The notes under the pieces were generated by a model. That model was not told where the DNA came from. It saw nothing but the letters and a program-made list of their open reading frames with translations, and did not search any database. This document shows positions 1 to 7,564 of a stretch of 32,770 bases of DNA, in pieces. Position 1 is the stretch's first letter. Every line of letters starts with the position of its first letter. Both the position numbers and the translations under genes were made by a program. The stretch comes from Bacillota bacterium (lineage in GTDB: Bacteria > Bacillota > Clostridia > Lachnospirales > Lachnospiraceae): the NCBI GenBank assembly GCA_023395555.1, contig JAEWYQ010000055.1, forward strand, positions 1 to 32,770. The letters run 5' to 3'.

Positions 1-1
1 C

Positions 2-1540
2 AAATACGGTGAGACAAAGAATTTCTACAATACGGGTTCCTCTGCTTTAGCAAAGCGGGTAGCCGAGAAAACGGGATGTCCCGTGCTGGACGAAGGCAGT
101 AATAATCCCCGCTGGTGGCCGATTTTATATATTGGGAAATATGCGGCCAAAGAAGAGGACGGTTCTTATACATGGAAGCTGCGTGATGAGCTGGCGGAAG
201 CGTTGGATAGAATTGATCTCTCCGGCATACATCTGTATGCCTCCGATGATGCCGGCAAGGAGGAGCGAAAATATTGGTGGCTGAATTCCAATCCAAAGAT
301 TTGGAGCATTTCCAGTCTTCCGGTCGGAGAGGTTCAGTCCTACACTCTTTATAATGACAATGGCAATAAGCGCCGTATTTTTCAGAATTTCCTGGATGCG
401 AAAGCCGGTGATATGTTTATCGGATATGAATCCAACCCTGTAAAGCAGATTGTTGCTATTGGTAAAGTCAGCGCTGAACAAGACGGTGAGGAAATCTATT
501 TTGAGAAGACGGAAGGCCTTGCCGTTCCTATTGATTATTCCGTGCTGAAGAACTGCCCTGAATTAGAGCATATGGAATACTTCAATAACCCGCAAGGCAG
601 CCTGTTTAAGCTGACCAAAGGGGAATACGACTTTATGATCGACCTAATCCGGGAGGAAAACCCGCAGCCGCCGAAGCCGGTAACCATCGAAAAATATACC
701 AGAGAGAACTTTTTGGATGAGGTCTATCTGGCCGGGGAGAAATATGACCGCCTTGTATCCGTTCTGAAAAACAAGAAGAATCTTATTTTACAGGGAGCCC
801 CTGGTGTTGGTAAGACTTTCGCTGCAAAGCGCCTGGCTTATTCTATCATGGGAGAGAAGGATGAAAGCCGAATCGAATTTGTACAGTTTCATCAGAATTA
901 TTCCTATGAAGATTTTGTGATGGGCTATAAACCCGTTGATGACGGCTTTGAATTGAAATACGGTATCTTTTACCGCTTCTGTCAGAAAGCTGCTAATCAG
1001 CCGGACAAGGATTATTTCTTCATTATCGATGAGATCAACCGCGGCAATATGAGCAAGATCTTCGGTGAGCTGCTTATGCTGATTGAATGTAATTACAGGG
1101 GTACCAAGGCTGCCCTTGCCTATAATGGTTTGGGCTTCGCCGTGCCGGAACGGCTGCATATAATCGGAATGATGAATACGGCTGACAGGAGCCTTGCAAT
1201 GATTGACTACGCCCTTCGCCGCCGTTTTAGTTTCTTTGACATGGAACCGGGCTTTGATTCAGACGGTTTTATAAAATATCAGGAAGGCTTTGCCAGCGAA
1301 ACCTTCCATGAGCTTATTGCCAGGATCAAGGAACTTAACAGGGAAATCGCCCTGGATAAATCTTTGGGGAAGGGATTTTGCATTGGCCACAGCTATTTCT
1401 GCGGAGCAAAGGAATGCACTGAGAACTGGATGAAGGAGATTATTGATTATGATATTTTGCCCATGCTCAGTGAATACTGGTTTGATGATAATACGAAGCT
1501 TCAGCGCTGGGAGAATATCCTGCATGGTATATTTCAATGA
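2..1540 (+). CDS. mcrB: McrB-like AAA+ GTPase with EVE domain (5' partial)
   Basis: This is the motor subunit of a McrBC-type (type IV) modification-dependent restriction system, which translocates on DNA by GTP hydrolysis and activates the McrC nuclease. The frame is open to the left edge, so the gene starts outside the window; a GTG at 83 is internal and the 27 codons before it read as family-like sequence. An EVE-like domain (motif YWWLNSNPKIWSI, near 278-316) would recognise modified bases. The AAA+ part follows: P-loop GAPGVGKT at 794-817, Walker B FFIIDEINRG near 1016-1045, and the McrB-type GTP signature MNTADRS near 1172-1192 followed by ALRRRF. It overlaps mcrC by 4 bp (ATGA), which implies translational coupling. 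The EVE assignment is by motif only; the McrB assignment is firm. Confidence 0.93.
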   Translation, partial: KYGETKNFYNTGSSALAKRVAEKTGCPVLDEGSNNPRWWPILYIGKYAAKEEDGSYTWKLRDELAEALDRIDLSGIHLYASDDAGKEERKYWWLNSNPKIWSISSLPVGEVQSYTLYNDNGNKRRIFQNFLDAKAGDMFIGYESNPVKQIVAIGKVSAEQDGEEIYFEKTEGLAVPIDYSVLKNCPELEHMEYFNNPQGSLFKLTKGEYDFMIDLIREENPQPPKPVTIEKYTRENFLDEVYLAGEKYDRLVSVLKNKKNLILQGAPGVGKTFAAKRLAYSIMGEKDESRIEFVQFHQNYSYEDFVMGYKPVDDGFELKYGIFYRFCQKAANQPDKDYFFIIDEINRGNMSKIFGELLMLIECNYRGTKAALAYNGLGFAVPERLHIIGMMNTADRSLAMIDYALRRRFSFFDMEPGFDSDGFIKYQEGFASETFHELIARIKELNREIALDKSLGKGFCIGHSYFCGAKECTENWMKEIIDYDILPMLSEYWFDDNTKLQRWENILHGIFQ

Positions 1541-2601
1541 TTAAGAGCAAAAATACTCTGATAAAGAATATCTACTACATGCTGTCCTATGCTTTTCAAA
1601 GACTAAAGCAATCCGTGTATGATGACGTTGCCGTGGAGGAATTCGAGGATATGCATAATCTCTTTGCAGCTATTCTTGCAAAGGGAATTGGCCTTCAGCT
1701 AAAACAGGGCTTATACCGCGAATATCTGAATCGTCAGGAAGATATGGTAACGATGCGCGGTAAAATCAACATGCCCGGAACAATAAAAAATAAATTTGCC
1801 CGCAAACAGCTTCTGACCTGTGAGTATGATGAGCTGTCTGAAAACAACCGGCTTAACCAGATCCTAAAAACAACGGTTATGCTCTTGCTTCGCCATGCAA
1901 AGGTGAAACCGGAGTATAAAGATGATCTGAAGAAAAAGATGTTATTCTTCTCCAATGTAGATACCCTTGATCCATCTTCAATAAAGTGGACATCGCTTCG
2001 TTTTCAGCGCAATAATCAGACTTACCGAATGCTGATCAGCATTTGCCAGTTGATTATGGAGGGGATGCTCATCACAACGGATAAAGGAGACCATAGTCTG
2101 GCTTCTTTTATAGATGAGCAAAGAATGTGGCGCTTGTACGAGAAATTTATATTGGAATATTATACACAAGAATTTCCTTCATTGACGGTAAGCGCATCAC
2201 GGATTCCCTGGATCCTGGATGATGGAGCGGGAACGATGCTGCCGGTTATGCAAAGTGATATCACCCTGCAAAAAGGGAATAATGTGCTAATCATTGATGC
2301 GAAATATTACTCACATACGACTCAGGTGCGATACGACAAGCATACGCTTCACTCAAATCATTTGTATCAGATTTTTACTTATGTAAAGAATAAAGATTAC
2401 CAATTCGGCAAAGTACCCCACGTGGTTTCCGGCTTGGTTCTGTACGCAAAGACGGAAGATGAGATTCAGCCGGATGGCAGCTATCAGATGAGCGGCAACA
2501 AAATTAGCGTGAGGACATTGGACTTAAATTGCGAATTTGCTGAGATTGCTAAACAGTTAAATACAATAGCTGAGGAACACTTTGGAGTTACAGCGGATTG
2601 A
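1537..2601 (+). CDS. mcrC: McrC-family restriction endonuclease subunit
   Basis: This is the nuclease partner of McrB; the family uses a PD-(D/E)xK fold to cut DNA when McrB is bound at modified sites. The 354-residue protein has the family's N-terminal helical region (NIYYMLSYAFQ), a central region (GKINMPGTIKN, then DELSENNRLNQILK) and the C-terminal nuclease motif: an Asp in MQSDITL followed by NVLIIDAKYY, which gives the D...DxK catalytic triad. The start ATG overlaps the mcrB stop codon (ATGA), so the two are one operon. Length is normal and no frame damage is seen, so the pair looks functional. About 120 bp beyond its stop the sequence becomes the broken end of a catalase gene on the other strand. 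Confidence 0.93.
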   Translation: MIKSKNTLIKNIYYMLSYAFQRLKQSVYDDVAVEEFEDMHNLFAAILAKGIGLQLKQGLYREYLNRQEDMVTMRGKINMPGTIKNKFARKQLLTCEYDELSENNRLNQILKTTVMLLLRHAKVKPEYKDDLKKKMLFFSNVDTLDPSSIKWTSLRFQRNNQTYRMLISICQLIMEGMLITTDKGDHSLASFIDEQRMWRLYEKFILEYYTQEFPSLTVSASRIPWILDDGAGTMLPVMQSDITLQKGNNVLIIDAKYYSHTTQVRYDKHTLHSNHLYQIFTYVKNKDYQFGKVPHVVSGLVLYAKTEDEIQPDGSYQMSGNKISVRTLDLNCEFAEIAKQLNTIAEEHFGVTAD

Positions 2602-2641
2602 GGGATGGGTATACTCCGGCAAGTTAAGCGATATGTCGTAT

Positions 2642-3538
2642 CTAAAAAAATGAATATAGACGCCTATAATTTCGTCTCAGAATTACGGGCAGCAATGCGG
2701 TGGGAGTGGGAATCGTTTTATTTCTCTGGTCAATATGCTGGGCTCCTGCCGCGGGGAACCAGTGATACTTCACATAGCGGCGAACGCCCTGTGCATTTTG
2801 CCAGACATAGGTGTTCACACTATATCCTTTGATATGGCGAAGACTCTTGACTGTTCCCAAATCCGAGAAAAACCACATCATCATATTTGTTGCCTCAGGA
2901 TACTTGGCAAACAGACTCCAAAGCCTCTCCGGGTCAGGCAGATTATTCACCGGTGAGGGCGAAAGACGGCTGATGACATCCGGTACATCAATGGCATCCC
3001 GTACAAAAAAGACAGGGAGATGATTGCAGAGCAAATCAAAAAATCCTTCCTCGGTATAGAACCTGGTGCTGAACCCCCGTACATTTCTTAAGGTGTCCGG
3101 TGTTCCCAGATTACTTGAAGCGAGAGAGAAACGCACTGCTACCGGCACCTGTTGGTTAGGTGTTTGCAAAAATCCGGCTTTGGTATATTCTTTCATTGAA
3201 TGAGTGGTGCAAAAATATCCAAAAGCACCATAGCCTTTTGTGTGAATACGTCTTGGCAATGTGGTGGAGAACACAAATTCTTCTAAAGACTCATGAAGAA
3301 CAGTATCTTGTATAAGTACAGGCCCTCGAACACCTACTGTCTGGGAATGGGATACATCTGAGTTCCTTGATTTTACAGGTGTTACCTTTGAACAGGGTGA
3401 TCCGGCAGTCGTCTGATTACAGTTCCTATAAGCACCGGAAGGGGGGTGATTGAGAGCGATTGCGGTTGATGTGCTCATTTTGCCTGGCTGTACACGGGGG
3501 ATTTCCTCTTTTAGATTGAAACCATTCGTTATTACCAT
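2642..3538 (-). pseudogene. Catalase, truncated at the 3' end
   Basis: This is the N-terminal half of a monofunctional haem catalase (hydrogen peroxide to water and oxygen). The ATG at 3538 is chosen because GGAGGT lies 11 nt upstream on the minus strand. The fragment has the entry signature PVLIQDTVLHESLEEF, the distal His in RRIHTKGYGAFGYF (His99), the distal Asn in LLCNHLPVFFVRD (Asn172), then NNLPDPERLWSLFAKYPEAT and RHIKGYSVNTY. Homology stops after HIDQRN (near 2720) and about 25 unrelated residues follow to a stop. The proximal haem-ligand Tyr (RxxxY) and the remaining roughly 200 residues are absent, so the product cannot be a working catalase. The break lies just past mcrC, which suggests that arrival of the restriction genes or a deletion removed the 3' half. 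Confidence 0.85.
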
Positions 3539-3767
3539 ACATATATGAGACCTCCAAGACGTGTTAAAACACGGGAATAATATATGATACAGTGTATTCC
3601 CAACTTTTAAAGATGACACCACTGTACATGTATGCTTTGATTTTTCCGCAAAGATAAACCAAGGGAATGGAGGTTGTGCGGAGATGGAGAGGAAATTTGC
3701 CAGAGGCGAAGTGAATGATTAAGACACATGGAAATAGATTTAACTCCTGCCGGAAAGAGGAATTTGA

Positions 3768-3796
3768 TTGAATGTTGTAAAACAATGGTTTATAAT
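3768..3796 (+). promoter_or_regulatory. Sigma-A-like promoter for the FRG gene
   Basis: TTGAAT (3768-3773), a 17-bp spacer and a perfect TATAAT (3791-3796) point rightwards. Predicted transcription begins near 3803, so the ATG at 3785 lies before the start site and cannot be used from this promoter. The T-rich tandem tract at 3829-3852 falls at the very start of the transcript. Confidence 0.6.
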
Positions 3797-3828
3797 GTCT
3801 ATATATTATTAGATGGGGGGCGGTTATC

Positions 3829-3852
3829 TTCTTTTTCTTCTTTTTCTTTTTT
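3829..3852 (+). repeat. T-rich 9-bp tandem repeat plus T6 run at the FRG gene 5' end
   Basis: The unit CTTCTTTTT occurs twice in tandem and a third partial unit ends in a run of six T before GAAAATTT. The FRG reading frame is open through the tract back to a stop near 3800 but contains no standard start codon there. Removing one T from the T6 run would put the ATG at 3813 in frame with the FRG gene. Confidence 0.6.
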
Positions 3853-3918
3853 GAAAATTTAAGTGATAAGCCGATTATACTTGAGGCGTTCCGGGAGATT
3901 TGCGCTAACAAGCTTTCT

Positions 3919-5151
3919 TTGGACAACTACTGTGATATGGAAGAATATATCTTTGGCAGAATAGATAAGAGGGAAATGCTCCACTCCCTTTCTTCAATAA
4001 ACTCGCCTTTTGCAGCATTATATAAGGGTTCCTATCCAACATTGGATAATGCCGATACCCGGTGGGATGAGTTTGAAGATACCTATCTCTCAAATTGGAA
4101 GATCAAAAGCTTGAATGATAATACATACTCGGATCTTCAGCCTCGTTCCCAGCTCGGATATATTGAGGCAAAGGCCATTGTAAATTGGGTATACCAGGCG
4201 TATAAAAATATTGAAGAGCGGAAGAATGCCACAAAGGAGTTTCTTCATGCTATGAGTGAAATCTATAGTGTAAAGAACCTTGCATTTGCCGACAGTGTTA
4301 TTTATGTCAAAACTAAAATAACGATTAACATTATTACTTCTTTCACAGGCTTTATTAAAACGATTCAAGATAATGGACAGGGACACAGGTTTTATTACCG
4401 AGGACATTCTAATTCAAACTATGTTTTATTACCGTCCATAATGCGAAAGCCAAATTGGCTGATACATGAACGTGATATGTATAATGAGGCAATCATTGAA
4501 TGCCCGGATGAGTTTGCCCATTGTTCTACGCATCTGGATTATTTGGTTCACATGCAGCATTATGGATTGCCTACCAGGCTTTTAGACATAACAAGGAATC
4601 CTCTCGTTGCATTGTATTTTGCATGCGAACAAAATCTTAAAAATTCAGGGGAGATAATTGTATTTGATGTGGAAGAATGTAAGATTAAGTATCCGGGAAG
4701 CGATGCGGTATCTATACTTGCCAGCTTGCCGCAATTTACACAAGAAATAAAAACTGATTTTTCAAACTGGGCATCGGATCCTAAAATAAGTAAAGCGGAT
4801 TTTAACAAAAAAGCAATTCGGCTTCTGCATGAAGTCAGGCTGGAAAAACCGGCCTTTAGAGATGAAATCCATAAGGAAGATATCATCGATTGCTTTTTCG
4901 TTCTGTCTGCAAAGAAAAATAACCGTATCATCAAGCAAGACGGTGCATTTATCATTTGTGGGTTATTCGATGAGAATCAAAATCCGATTAACAAGTATCG
5001 CTATAAAGAAAAAAAGAAAACCCAGATATATATTATAAGATCAAAAGCAAAAGAGGGCATCTTAAAGCAGCTTGACAGATGTTCCATTAATAGAGCCTCT
5101 CTTTTTCCAGAAATATCCGATGTGGCAGAGTTTATAAAACAGAAATATTGA
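3919..5151 (+). CDS. FRG-domain protein
   Basis: The FRG domain is named for a conserved Phe-Arg-Gly motif and occurs in many uncharacterised bacterial proteins, some near phage-defence genes; its biochemical role is not settled. Here FYYRGHSNSNYVLLPSIMR (about residues 158-176) and the second family block MQHYGLPTRLLDITRNPLVA (about 212-231) are intact. The first roughly 150 residues and the C-terminal roughly 150 are unassigned. The listed start is a TTG with no ribosome binding site in reach, and the next ATG (3937) also lacks one. The frame stays open upstream to about 3800, so the true start is unclear. Its own promoter lies at 3768-3796. It sits between a broken catalase and a cut DUF2785 gene, in an unstable region close to mcrBC. 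Confidence 0.8.
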   Translation: MDNYCDMEEYIFGRIDKREMLHSLSSINSPFAALYKGSYPTLDNADTRWDEFEDTYLSNWKIKSLNDNTYSDLQPRSQLGYIEAKAIVNWVYQAYKNIEERKNATKEFLHAMSEIYSVKNLAFADSVIYVKTKITINIITSFTGFIKTIQDNGQGHRFYYRGHSNSNYVLLPSIMRKPNWLIHERDMYNEAIIECPDEFAHCSTHLDYLVHMQHYGLPTRLLDITRNPLVALYFACEQNLKNSGEIIVFDVEECKIKYPGSDAVSILASLPQFTQEIKTDFSNWASDPKISKADFNKKAIRLLHEVRLEKPAFRDEIHKEDIIDCFFVLSAKKNNRIIKQDGAFIICGLFDENQNPINKYRYKEKKKTQIYIIRSKAKEGILKQLDRCSINRASLFPEISDVAEFIKQKY

Positions 5152-5181
5152 TAAAATGGAAACGATAGGGGAGTTGGGATT

Positions 5182-5826
5182 TTGAACCATAAGAGGGAAC
5201 AACTTATATTAGAATTAAGAAAAATCCAGGAAAATCAATATAAGGTAACAGAGGAACAGAATCTGTGGGAATACACATTGCTGATGCTTGAGTATATAGG
5301 TGACGTTGATTCCGAGCTGCGCGATGACCTGATATACAGCACCTTTTGTGAGTGGATAGATGAAAAAGGATTGTTCAGTGAGGAACAGATCAGATATATT
5401 CTTACTGTTCTTATGGATAAAGAGCATCTATTCCATCAAATAGGCAGTGACGGCAATAACAGTGTTTTTACAAGGACATTTTCAGTGCTGGCAATAGCGC
5501 AGATTATCAATCGGCATAGAAACAAAGCATTTCTAAGTGTTGAGGAGTTTATCGGTATCAAGAACAAATTGCTGGAATACTACACTTCAGAAATGGATTT
5601 CAGAGGATATGTTCAGAAATCGGGGTGGGCCCATGCCGCGGCACATGGTGCCGATGCAATGGATGAGTTGATACAGTGCCGTGAATGTAACGAGGATGTG
5701 GTTAAGGAAATTTTATATGCCTTTAAGAAGATTATGTACAATAGAAAATATATTTTCCATAATGAAGAAGGCAGTTTTATAGGCATAAGGAGCAGGTATG
5801 AACATACAGATTTTTGGCACGAATAA
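5182..5826 (+). CDS. DUF2785-family protein, apparently C-terminally truncated
   Basis: This is a helical protein resembling the DUF2785 family of unknown function. Supporting stretches are SVLAIAQIINRHRN in the middle and GYVQKSGWAHAAAHGADAM, the most conserved block of the family. The start is a TTG preceded by GGGGAG at a good distance. The family normally continues past the helix ending in KYIFHNEE with a further segment (often EDERLA...). Here the frame instead runs through the ribosome binding site and first codons of the next gene (GSFIGIRSRYEHTDFWHE), overlapping it by 29 bp. That looks like a deletion joining the middle of this gene to the leader of the ArsC-like gene. The product may still fold, but I suspect a pseudogene or remnant. 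Confidence 0.6.
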   Translation: MNHKREQLILELRKIQENQYKVTEEQNLWEYTLLMLEYIGDVDSELRDDLIYSTFCEWIDEKGLFSEEQIRYILTVLMDKEHLFHQIGSDGNNSVFTRTFSVLAIAQIINRHRNKAFLSVEEFIGIKNKLLEYYTSEMDFRGYVQKSGWAHAAAHGADAMDELIQCRECNEDVVKEILYAFKKIMYNRKYIFHNEEGSFIGIRSRYEHTDFWHE

Positions 5827-6139
5827 GTGCTTTGATACAAAGAAAGCCATGCGGTATTTCAAAGAAAGAAATATAAAATATCAATTCATTGATATGAAAG
5901 AAAAGGGCATGAGCAAGGGGGAGTATAACAGTGTGAAACAGGCCGTCGGCGGCCTGGATCATATGCTGGATACCAATTGCAAAGAGAAAGACATAATGAT
6001 GCTGGTGAAGTATATCTCTGATGAAGATAAGGATGAAAAGGTGTTGGAGAACCAAAGAGTTTTAAAGACTCCGATTGTCAGAAATGGCAGGCAGGCAACC
6101 GTTGGTTATCAGCCGGAGGTATGGAAAGAATGGCAATAA
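5798..6139 (+). CDS. ArsC/Spx-family thioredoxin-fold protein
   Basis: This small (113-residue) protein has the arsenate-reductase-like fold. It begins with a beta strand and the active-site Cys11 in TNKCFDTKKA, continues with FKERNIKYQFIDMKEKGMSK and ends in the family block LKTPIVRNGRQATVGYQPEVW. The family includes single-Cys arsenate reductases and Spx-type regulators. This subgroup (one Cys followed by DTKKA) is usually annotated as ArsC-like without proven arsenate activity, and no arsenic genes lie nearby. The ATG is preceded by AAGGAG at 6-7 nt. A bidirectional terminator follows directly. Confidence 0.85.
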   Translation: MNIQIFGTNKCFDTKKAMRYFKERNIKYQFIDMKEKGMSKGEYNSVKQAVGGLDHMLDTNCKEKDIMMLVKYISDEDKDEKVLENQRVLKTPIVRNGRQATVGYQPEVWKEWQ

Positions 6140-6168
6140 AAAAGGATTACGTATAAGCAATCCCTTTT
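6138..6168. terminator. Bidirectional terminator
   Basis: A stem of GGATT (6144-6148) with AATCC (6159-6163), flanked by an A-run on the left and TTTT on the right, sits between the ArsC-like gene and the convergent cold-shock gene and can serve both strands. Confidence 0.65.
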
Positions 6169-6184
6169 AAGCCAAAGTATTTAA

Positions 6185-6385
6185 TTATGCGATCTGTACG
6201 TTAACAGCCTGCATTCCGCGCTGACCCTTTGTCAAATCAAAGGTTACGGCCTGACCCTCGTCAACAGACTTGAAACCGTCCATAGCAAGACCGCTGTAAT
6301 GTACGAATACATCATTGCCCTGGTCATCAGAGATAAAACCAAATCCTTTTTGTGCGTTAAACCATTTTACAGTACCTTTATTCAT
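6185..6385 (-). CDS. Cold-shock protein (CspA family)
   Basis: This is a 66-residue single-domain cold-shock protein that binds single-stranded RNA/DNA and acts as an RNA chaperone in the cytoplasm. RNP1 (KGFGFIS, residues 13-19) and RNP2 (DVFVHYS) are both intact, as is the opening [19 protein letters not shown] lies at good spacing before the ATG. The promoter at 6506-6534 gives a leader of about 114 nt that contains a nested hairpin. Long structured leaders are typical of cold-inducible csp genes. It stands alone as a single-gene unit ending in the terminator shared with the ArsC-like gene. Confidence 0.97.
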   Translation of the reverse strand: MNKGTVKWFNAQKGFGFISDDQGNDVFVHYSGLAMDGFKSVDEGQAVTFDLTKGQRGMQAVNVQIA

Positions 6386-6432
6386 GAAAGATACCTCCTT
6401 AAAATTTATTTATATTTCAATAAAATAAAAAA

Positions 6433-6475
6433 CACATATCCCAGTAAATCAAAAAAAGATTTACAAAAATATGTG
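6433..6475 (-). promoter_or_regulatory. Nested hairpin in the cold-shock gene leader
   Basis: On the minus strand an outer 7-bp stem (CACATAT with ATATGTG) encloses a perfect inner 7-bp stem (GTAAATC with GATTTAC) around a T7 loop. It lies 48-90 nt upstream of the start codon, within the predicted leader. A temperature-responsive role is inferred from known csp leaders. Confidence 0.5.
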
Positions 6476-6505
6476 AAATCAATTCTTTATTTAAAATACA
6501 CTCTT

Positions 6506-6534
6506 ACTATAGCATGTGAAATTCCGTAAGTCAA
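6506..6534 (-). promoter_or_regulatory. Promoter of the cold-shock gene
   Basis: On the minus strand TTGACT (6534-6529), a 17-bp spacer and TATAGT (6511-6506) form a near-consensus sigma-A promoter. Transcription should begin near 6499. Confidence 0.7.
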
Positions 6535-6600
6535 GGGAAATAAAATAATATTTCCTGATATTTCATGAATCTGATATATTGGATACAATTGTTCCCTGGA

Positions 6601-6657
6601 AATAAAAGAAAGCACTCCGGCCGGGGCGGGAAACAGCCGGCCCGGGATCGAAGTGCT
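6601..6657 (-). terminator. GC-rich terminator of the small upstream gene
   Basis: AGCACT (6611-6616) pairs with AGTGCT (6652-6657) and encloses GC-rich CCGGCC/GGCCCGG arms. On the minus strand the hairpin is followed by TTCTTTTATT, as expected of a Rho-independent terminator for the leftward gene ending at 6696. Confidence 0.6.
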
Positions 6658-6695
6658 GTGGATAAATGATTGACGGGAACGGCTGTCATTACCTG

Positions 6696-6893
6696 TCATG
6701 AAAGCTCGCAATCATTTGCTTTATTGCTATTGATGCATTTATCATTTCGTTCTCTTTGCAATAGGATGGTAGAAAGGGTATCTCCAAGCTGACAAAAGAC
6801 AACCGCTAAAAGCGATATTTCATCCGTTGAGCAGCATTTTGATATGGAGCAGGCTATCATTGAAACTAAAGCGACCAGTTCACATTCATCCAC
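6696..6893 (-). CDS. Small DUF6774-like protein
   Basis: This is a protein of about 65 residues, ECELVALVSMIACSISKC followed by ISLLAVVFCQLGDTLSTIL. The second stretch matches what I recall of the short DUF6774 family of Lachnospiraceae, whose function is unknown. The GTG at 6893 is chosen because GAGGTGAT lies directly upstream at the right distance; an in-frame GTG at 6902 would overlap that site. The first half is rich in Cys and hydrophobic residues. It lies 76 bp beyond the phosphoribosyltransferase stop and could be co-transcribed with it. A terminator follows. The family assignment is from memory and moderate. Confidence 0.6.
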   Translation of the reverse strand: MDECELVALVSMIACSISKCCSTDEISLLAVVFCQLGDTLSTILLQRERNDKCINSNKANDCELS

Positions 6894-6969
6894 ATTTATC
6901 ACCTCATAAAAATATATGCAGGTGGAAGTATATGGTGAATTGTCGGACAGGCCCGCCCATTAACAGAAG

Positions 6970-7554
6970 CTATTCATTATCTGCGATAGAACCGGGCAGA
7001 GGAATATTCCCCAGGGAAATAAGCGGGATTCCCTTGTAATGGGTGCGCTCTTCCCCCTCGGTTAATACACAGGCAATTACGGAGATTTCAAAACCGATTT
7101 CCTTTGCCATAATCAGGGCCGCGTCTACCGTACCGCCGGTAGAGACCACATCATCAATGAAGCAGAGCTTCTTACCCTGGAACTGCTGATATTTCTCCCT
7201 GCCGATCCACAGCTCCTGCTTGCCCTGGGTGGTGATGGAATCCACCAACACATGCTTAGGGTCCTGCATAAAGGACTTGCGGGCTTTGCGCAGCTCAAGG
7301 TAGGAGGGCATTTCTCTGGCCAGCTCCTGGCAAAGGCCGGAGGACTTGGTTTGTACGGTGACAAAGCCCTCATAGCTGTATCCGGCCAGCTTTTCCGTCA
7401 AAGCCTTTGCGGCGTGCCTGTTCCACTGGGACTCACCGGTCATATCAAATGAATAAATATAGAAATTATCGCCGAGATCCATCAAAGGCAGCTCAATCTC
7501 GTAATCTGTGCCAAGGCTCACTTTCCATACAGAGGGCCATTTCTTGTTATCCAT
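6970..7554 (-). CDS. Purine-type phosphoribosyltransferase
   Basis: This is a type I phosphoribosyltransferase (194 residues). The PRPP-binding signature KKLCFIDDVVSTGGTVDAAL (the two acidic residues followed by STGGT) is intact, with the preceding block GFVTVQTKSSGL and the flexible loop region near ITTQGKQELWIG. Such enzymes convert a free base and PRPP to the nucleotide. It begins 10 bp after the stop of an NCS2 base permease and has its own GGAGGAG site, so uptake and salvage are coupled in one operon. It resembles adenine/xanthine-type enzymes, but the base specificity cannot be read from the sequence. Confidence 0.85.
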   Translation of the reverse strand: MDNKKWPSVWKVSLGTDYEIELPLMDLGDNFYIYSFDMTGESQWNRHAAKALTEKLAGYSYEGFVTVQTKSSGLCQELAREMPSYLELRKARKSFMQDPKHVLVDSITTQGKQELWIGREKYQQFQGKKLCFIDDVVSTGGTVDAALIMAKEIGFEISVIACVLTEGEERTHYKGIPLISLGNIPLPGSIADNE

Positions 7555-7564
7555 CGTTCTCCTC

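Noticed and set aside
2605..2832. Small plus-strand frame after mcrC
   Set aside because: It is the complement of the catalase remnant and has no ribosome binding site.
3564..3926. Minus-strand frame with a run of eight Lys
   Set aside because: The Lys run is the complement of the T-rich tandem tract. There is no start signal and no family-like sequence.
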